A stretch of 8,060 bases of DNA from Planctomycetota bacterium (GTDB lineage: Bacteria; Planctomycetota; SBBH01; JACQRN01), in assembly GCA_016206515.1 (NCBI GenBank), contig JACQRN010000164.1:1-8060 (forward strand), given 5' to 3'. The notes under the pieces are model-generated. The model did not search any database and was not told the origin of the DNA. It worked only from the letters and a program-made list of their open reading frames with translations. The number at the start of each line of letters is the position of its first letter. The first letter of the stretch is position 1. The translations under genes and the position numbers were made by a program. This document shows, piece after piece, positions 5,101 to 8,060 of this stretch.

Positions 5101-6309
5101 ATGAAGGTCCTCCTCGCCTACTCCGGCAGCCTCAACAGCACGATCGCCATCCACTGGCTGTCGCGCCGGATGGGGCTCCAGGTCGTGACGTACGCGGCGA
5201 ACCTCGGGTACGGGGAGTACTTCGAGACACTCGGAGAGCATGCGTTGGAGTGCGGGGCGGTCGCGGCGCACGTCGAGGACCTCCGCAGGCGCTTCCTGAA
5301 GCGGTACGTCCTGAAGGCGCTCCAGGCGCACGCGCGGTACGAGGCCGGGTACATGCTCTCGGCGGCGCTCGGGCGGGCGGTTCTGTGCGAGGAGCTCGTC
5401 CGTGTCGCGCGGGAGAACGGGTGCACGAAGGTCTCGCACGGGGCGGGTCCGAAGGCGAACGACCACCTTCGCTTCCAGGCGGCGATCTCGTCGCTGGACC
5501 CCGCGCTGGAGCTGTTGGCCCCGGCACGGGACTGGCCGTTCCGCACGCGCGCGGACAAGCTTGCCTACGTCCGGGAACACGGACTTCCGCTTCCGAGGCA
5601 CCCCCTCCAATGGAGCGGGTTCGACGGGAACCTCTGGGGGATCTCGCAGCACAATGACGAATTGCAGGATCTTGTGCGCGAGCCGCTCTCCGGGCAGTTC
5701 CAGATCACGGCTGACCCCCAGAAGGCGCCGGACAGGCCGGAGACGATCCGGATCGCCTTCCGGAAGGGGGTCCCGGTTTCCCTCGACGGGAAGGAAATGC
5801 CGCTCCTCCCCCTGGTGACGACCCTGAACCTCCTCGGGGGGAAGCACGGGGTGGGTCGGCTCGACGTGATCGAGGATCGCGTGATCGGGTTCAAGTCCCG
5901 CGAGGTGTACGAGGCGCCCGCGGCCACGATCCTGTACACGGCGCACGAGGGGATCGAGGACATCGTCCTGGGGCGCGAGCTCCGCGAGATGAAGGCGCGC
6001 GTCGCGCAACGATACGGGGTGCTCCTCTACTTCGGTGCGTGGTTCAGCCATCTGCGGGAGGCACTCGACGGGTTCGTGAGGATCACGCAGAACGTCGTCG
6101 ACGGCACCGTTATGATGCGCTTGCACAAGGGGTCTTGCACGGTCGTCGGCCGCGAGAGTCCCCAGGCCTTGCACGATCCCCTGCTGGCTTCGAACGAGGT
6201 GGCGGCCTTCCCCGACTCCCAGCCGGCGGGGAGCTTCATCCCGGTCTGGAGCCGCGGGCTGCGCGCGGAGGGGCTCCGCCGCGCGAGGCGCGTGAAGGAG
6301 GACGGGTAG
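5101..6309 (+). CDS. argG: Argininosuccinate synthase homologue with divergent active-site loops
   Basis: The protein has 402 aa, the normal size for ArgG, which joins citrulline and aspartate using ATP. The family is clear in the second half: GGKHGVGRLDVIEDRVIGFKSR, then EVYEAPAATILYTAH, then the terminal VVGRESP region. The N-terminal PP-loop and substrate loops deviate. The signature AYSGGLDTS is AYSGSLNST (6-14). FTADVGQGE is YAANLGYGE (31-39). YxLGTSLARP is YMLSAALGRA (84-93), and HGxTGKGNDQVRF is HGAGPKANDHLRF (113-125). Lys118, Asn120, Asp121, Arg124 and Tyr84 remain. It could be a lineage-specific ArgG, a paralogue acting on another substrate pair, or a weakened enzyme. No argH or other arginine gene is adjacent. 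ATG 5101 is fixed by the family N-terminus, although the frame is open further upstream. The reading frame is intact with normal local composition, so decay is unlikely. Confidence 0.88.
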   Translation: MKVLLAYSGSLNSTIAIHWLSRRMGLQVVTYAANLGYGEYFETLGEHALECGAVAAHVEDLRRRFLKRYVLKALQAHARYEAGYMLSAALGRAVLCEELVRVARENGCTKVSHGAGPKANDHLRFQAAISSLDPALELLAPARDWPFRTRADKLAYVREHGLPLPRHPLQWSGFDGNLWGISQHNDELQDLVREPLSGQFQITADPQKAPDRPETIRIAFRKGVPVSLDGKEMPLLPLVTTLNLLGGKHGVGRLDVIEDRVIGFKSREVYEAPAATILYTAHEGIEDIVLGRELREMKARVAQRYGVLLYFGAWFSHLREALDGFVRITQNVVDGTVMMRLHKGSCTVVGRESPQALHDPLLASNEVAAFPDSQPAGSFIPVWSRGLRAEGLRRARRVKEDG

Positions 6310-6316
6310 CTTCCCG

Positions 6317-6814
6317 ATGGGCGTAGCGATGGAAGCCGGGGGGGCGGCTGTCGAGGCTGTCGCCATCGGCCTGATGCGCTGCGGGTGGCGGCTGGCGGTC
6401 GCGGAGTCCTGTACGGGGGGGCGGATCCTGGGCCTGCTGACCCGCCGGGGCGGCATCTCCCGGTGCCTCGCGGAGGGGATCGTCGCGTACGACAACGCCT
6501 CGAAGGTCGCGCGGCTCGGTGTGGACGAGGCGCTTCTGCGCGCGCATGGCGCCGTCTCCCCGCAGGTCGCCCTGGCGATGGCCGATGGGGTTCGCAGGGC
6601 CCTCGGGACGGAGGCGGGGTTGTCGACGACCGGGATCGCGGGTCCGGAGGGGGCAGGAGCGGGAAAGCCCGTCGGCCTGGTGCAGATCGCCGTCTGCCTT
6701 CCGCGGGGTTCCTGGACGGCCCCGTTCGTCTTCGCGGGGGGGAGGACGCGGGTGCAGGAGGCCGCCGCCGTCCAGGCGCTTACGTGCCTGGCGGGGATCC
6801 TGTCGCGGGCGTGA
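6317..6814 (+). CDS. pncC: CinA C-terminal domain amidase (PncC-type, NMN deamidase family)
   Basis: The 165-aa protein consists of the CinA C-terminal domain alone, without the N-terminal molybdopterin-binding-like (COG1058) half. Family hallmarks appear in order: AESCTGG at 29-35 containing the conserved serine, IVAYDNASKVARLGV, HGAVSPQVALAMADGVR, and TGIAGPEGAGAGKPVGLVQIAV. Proteins of this type hydrolyse nicotinamide mononucleotide to nicotinic acid mononucleotide in NAD salvage; cytoplasmic location is expected. It lies 7 nt after the argG-like stop, so the two are probably co-transcribed. The strongest Shine-Dalgarno-like sequence (AAGGAGGA, 6295-6302) is 14 nt from the ATG, rather far. 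ATG 6329 is a possible later start. Its last 35 nt overlap the 3' end of the opposite-strand methyltransferase. The substrate is inferred from the family. Confidence 0.9.
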   Translation: MGVAMEAGGAAVEAVAIGLMRCGWRLAVAESCTGGRILGLLTRRGGISRCLAEGIVAYDNASKVARLGVDEALLRAHGAVSPQVALAMADGVRRALGTEAGLSTTGIAGPEGAGAGKPVGLVQIAVCLPRGSWTAPFVFAGGRTRVQEAAAVQALTCLAGILSRA

Positions 6815-7439
6815 GGGAACCGGCCTTGCGCTTCGTGCAGACGACCAGCCGCCACATCCCGAACAGGTTGACGCGTTCGATCCGGTCGGGCCGCAGGCCT
6901 GTCTGCTGAAGGAGTCCCGCCAGCTCCAGGTCGGTGCGGAATCCCCACGGCTTCGTCCAGCGGTTGATCCCGCGCTCCACGCGCGCCAGGAGCGTATTCT
7001 CGGACAGGAAATGGTTCAGGAAGAGGATCCGGCCCCCGCTTCGGCAGACGCGCCACATCTCGGCGATGACCCGCTCGGGGTGCGGCGTGGCGCTGATGAC
7101 GTACGCGGCGATCACCGCGTCGAAGGTCCCGTCGGGGAAGACGAGGTTCGTCGCGTCCATGCGCAGGAGCGAGACGTTGGGGAGCCGGTCGAGGTGGATC
7201 CGCTCGGAGGCGCAGCGCAGCATGTCGCCGGAGTAGTCGATTCCGACGACGCGCGTCGTCTTCGGATAGAGCGGCAGCGACAGCCCCGTTCCGACCCCGA
7301 CCTCGAGGACGCGAGCGGCCGGGCGGTCGGGGAGGGCGCGGAAGATGCGTCTGCGCCCCCCGTCGAAGACGCGCTCGAAAAGAAGGTCGTAATGGCGGGA
7401 CAGCCTGGCGTACGCGCGGTCGATGCTCGCCTGGTCCAC
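6780..7439 (-). CDS. pmtA: Class I SAM-dependent methyltransferase, PmtA-like (phosphatidylethanolamine N-methyltransferase family)
   Basis: The 219-aa protein starts at GTG 7437-7439 and ends at TAA 6780-6782. It has a Rossmann methyltransferase fold: motif I VLEVGVGTGLSLPLYP at about 44-59, the acidic residue after strand 2 in VVGIDYSGDML (Asp68), MDATNLVFPDGTFDAVIA, then MWRVCRSGGRILFLNHF. The VGVGTGLSLPLYP, NHFLSEN and VNLFGMWRLVVC segments are typical of the Rhodobacter-type PmtA group, which methylates phosphatidylethanolamine towards phosphatidylcholine at the membrane face. A related small-molecule or lipid methyltransferase remains possible. No transmembrane segment is present. The 72-nt gap after the upstream gspE-like gene is long enough for its own promoter. 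A CACAAT lies 8 nt before the GTG. The C-terminal tail (about 14 residues after KRKAG) is the part that overlaps pncC. Confidence 0.82.
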   Translation of the reverse strand: MDQASIDRAYARLSRHYDLLFERVFDGGRRRIFRALPDRPAARVLEVGVGTGLSLPLYPKTTRVVGIDYSGDMLRCASERIHLDRLPNVSLLRMDATNLVFPDGTFDAVIAAYVISATPHPERVIAEMWRVCRSGGRILFLNHFLSENTLLARVERGINRWTKPWGFRTDLELAGLLQQTGLRPDRIERVNLFGMWRLVVCTKRKAGSLTPATGSPPGT

Positions 7440-7447
7440 GAGCCTGA

Positions 7448-7453
7448 ATTGTG
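7448..7453 (-). promoter_or_regulatory. Possible -10 element (CACAAT) before the methyltransferase
   Basis: On the minus strand CACAAT (four of six) ends 8 nt before the GTG start. TTACCC (7471-7476) stands 17 nt further upstream but is a poor -35. The same GCACAAT word occurs again at 7482-7488, 34 bp upstream, so the pair could equally be a repeated operator. Confidence 0.25.
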
Positions 7454-7511
7454 CCCGTGACGGCCGTTGTGGGTAAGAATTATTGTGCGCAGGGGAGTTC
7501 GTGCGGCGCCT

Positions 7512-8060
7512 TCAGTCCTTCCTCACCGTCATGAGCGCCTCGTGGAGGGAGGTGACCCCGTCCTTCACCTTCCCCAGGGCGTCGCGGTAGAGGGGGATCA
7601 TCCCCGCCTCGATGGCCGCCTTGCGCAGGATGTCGGACGAGACGCGCTCGTTCGTCAGGCGCCGGATCTCGTCGCCGGGGACCAGGAGCTCGTGGATCCC
7701 GATCCGCCCCTTGTAGCCGGTCGAGCTGCACGCCGGGCACCCCTTGGGTCGCTGCAGCGATACGTCCGGGGGCCAGTCCATGTCCAGTCCCTCGAGCTCC
7801 TTCGCCGTCGGGCGGTACGTCTCCTTGCAGGAACAGAGCTTTCGCATGAGTCGCTGGGCGCAGACGCACAGGAGCGCGGAGGAGACCAGGAACGGCTCGA
7901 TGTCCATGTCGATCATGCGCGTGACCGTCGAGGGGGCGTCGTTCGTGTGCAGGGTCGAGAAGAGGAGGTGTCCGGTGAGCGCCGCCTCGATCGAGATCTC
8001 CGCGGTCTCCCGGTCCCGGATCTCGCCGACCAGGATCACGTCCGGGTCCTGGCGCAGGAA
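7512..8060 (-). CDS. gspE: GspE/PilB-family assembly ATPase, C-terminal part (5' end cut by window)
   Basis: 182 codons are visible and the frame runs off the window end, so the N-terminal domain and Walker A are missing. Visible family elements: Walker B (DVILVGEIRDRETAE, near the window edge), the His box (FSTLHTNDAPSTVTRMIDM), arginine-containing RLMRK, and the zinc-binding cysteine region. These are followed by the typical ending GRIGIHELL, then a helix-rich tail to EALMTVRKD. The protein is the cytoplasmic hexameric ATPase that powers pseudopilus or pilus extension. GspE (secretion) and PilB (pilus) cannot be separated from this part. The first cysteine pair reads LCSCK (C-x-C) where CxxC is usual; the second is a normal GCPAC. 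The small MshEN-like protein and two pseudopilins are in the same window, but on separate transcription units. The stop is TGA at 7512-7514. Confidence 0.93.
   Translation of the reverse strand, partial: FLRQDPDVILVGEIRDRETAEISIEAALTGHLLFSTLHTNDAPSTVTRMIDMDIEPFLVSSALLCVCAQRLMRKLCSCKETYRPTAKELEGLDMDWPPDVSLQRPKGCPACSSTGYKGRIGIHELLVPGDEIRRLTNERVSSDILRKAAIEAGMIPLYRDALGKVKDGVTSLHEALMTVRKD

Noticed and set aside
4801..7056. A 751-codon open frame on the minus strand across the argG-like and pncC genes
   Set aside because: Only its last 81 codons (4801-5046) resemble a protein family. The rest is the antisense of two well-recognised genes in GC-rich DNA, where stop codons are rare.

Overview
This is a GC-rich, gene-dense bacterial window. 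It suggests a Gram-negative-type organism with a type II secretion (T2SS) or type IV pilus (T4P) machine and an SMC (not MukB) chromosome-organising system. I cannot place the lineage from the sequence alone. No tRNA, rRNA, CRISPR array, transposase or integrase is visible, and no gap between genes exceeds 100 bases.

Layout. (a) 3-1859 (+): C-terminal half of the chromosome-segregation ATPase SMC, cut by the window start and followed by a weak terminator candidate. (b) 1929-4775 (+): a compact four-gene run. It holds an ECF-type sigma factor, a zinc-finger membrane protein that looks like its anti-sigma factor (ATGA overlap), a GspG-like pseudopilin with a good ribosome-binding site, and a second, diverged pseudopilin (GTGA overlap). 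The second pseudopilin has an unusually long leader containing a strong inverted repeat. (c) 4801-5046 (-): an 81-aa protein resembling the N-terminal domain of GspE/PilB/MshE ATPases, convergent with the pseudopilins. A heptanucleotide tandem array sits at the junction and forms the end of this gene. (d) 5101-6814 (+): an argininosuccinate synthase homologue with a normal C-terminal half but altered active-site loops, then a stand-alone CinA C-terminal (PncC-type) amidase. (e) 6780-8060 (-): the C-terminal part of a GspE/PilB assembly ATPase, cut by the window end, then a PmtA-like SAM-dependent methyltransferase. The methyltransferase's 3' end overlaps the amidase gene by 35 nt.

How it fits together. 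Four genes (both pseudopilins, the small GspE-N-like protein and the GspE/PilB ATPase) belong to the secretion/pilus theme. The pseudopilins sit directly behind a sigma/anti-sigma pair, which suggests envelope-responsive control. The argG-like, pncC, pmtA and smc genes are metabolic or housekeeping. Several genes lack a convincing Shine-Dalgarno sequence and instead have a -10-like hexamer 6-9 nt before the start codon, suggesting leaderless transcripts.

The most interesting items are the ArgG homologue with altered signature loops, the sigma/anti-sigma/pseudopilin operon, the hairpin in the long pseudopilin leader, and the G-rich divergent promoter region in front of the argG-like gene.
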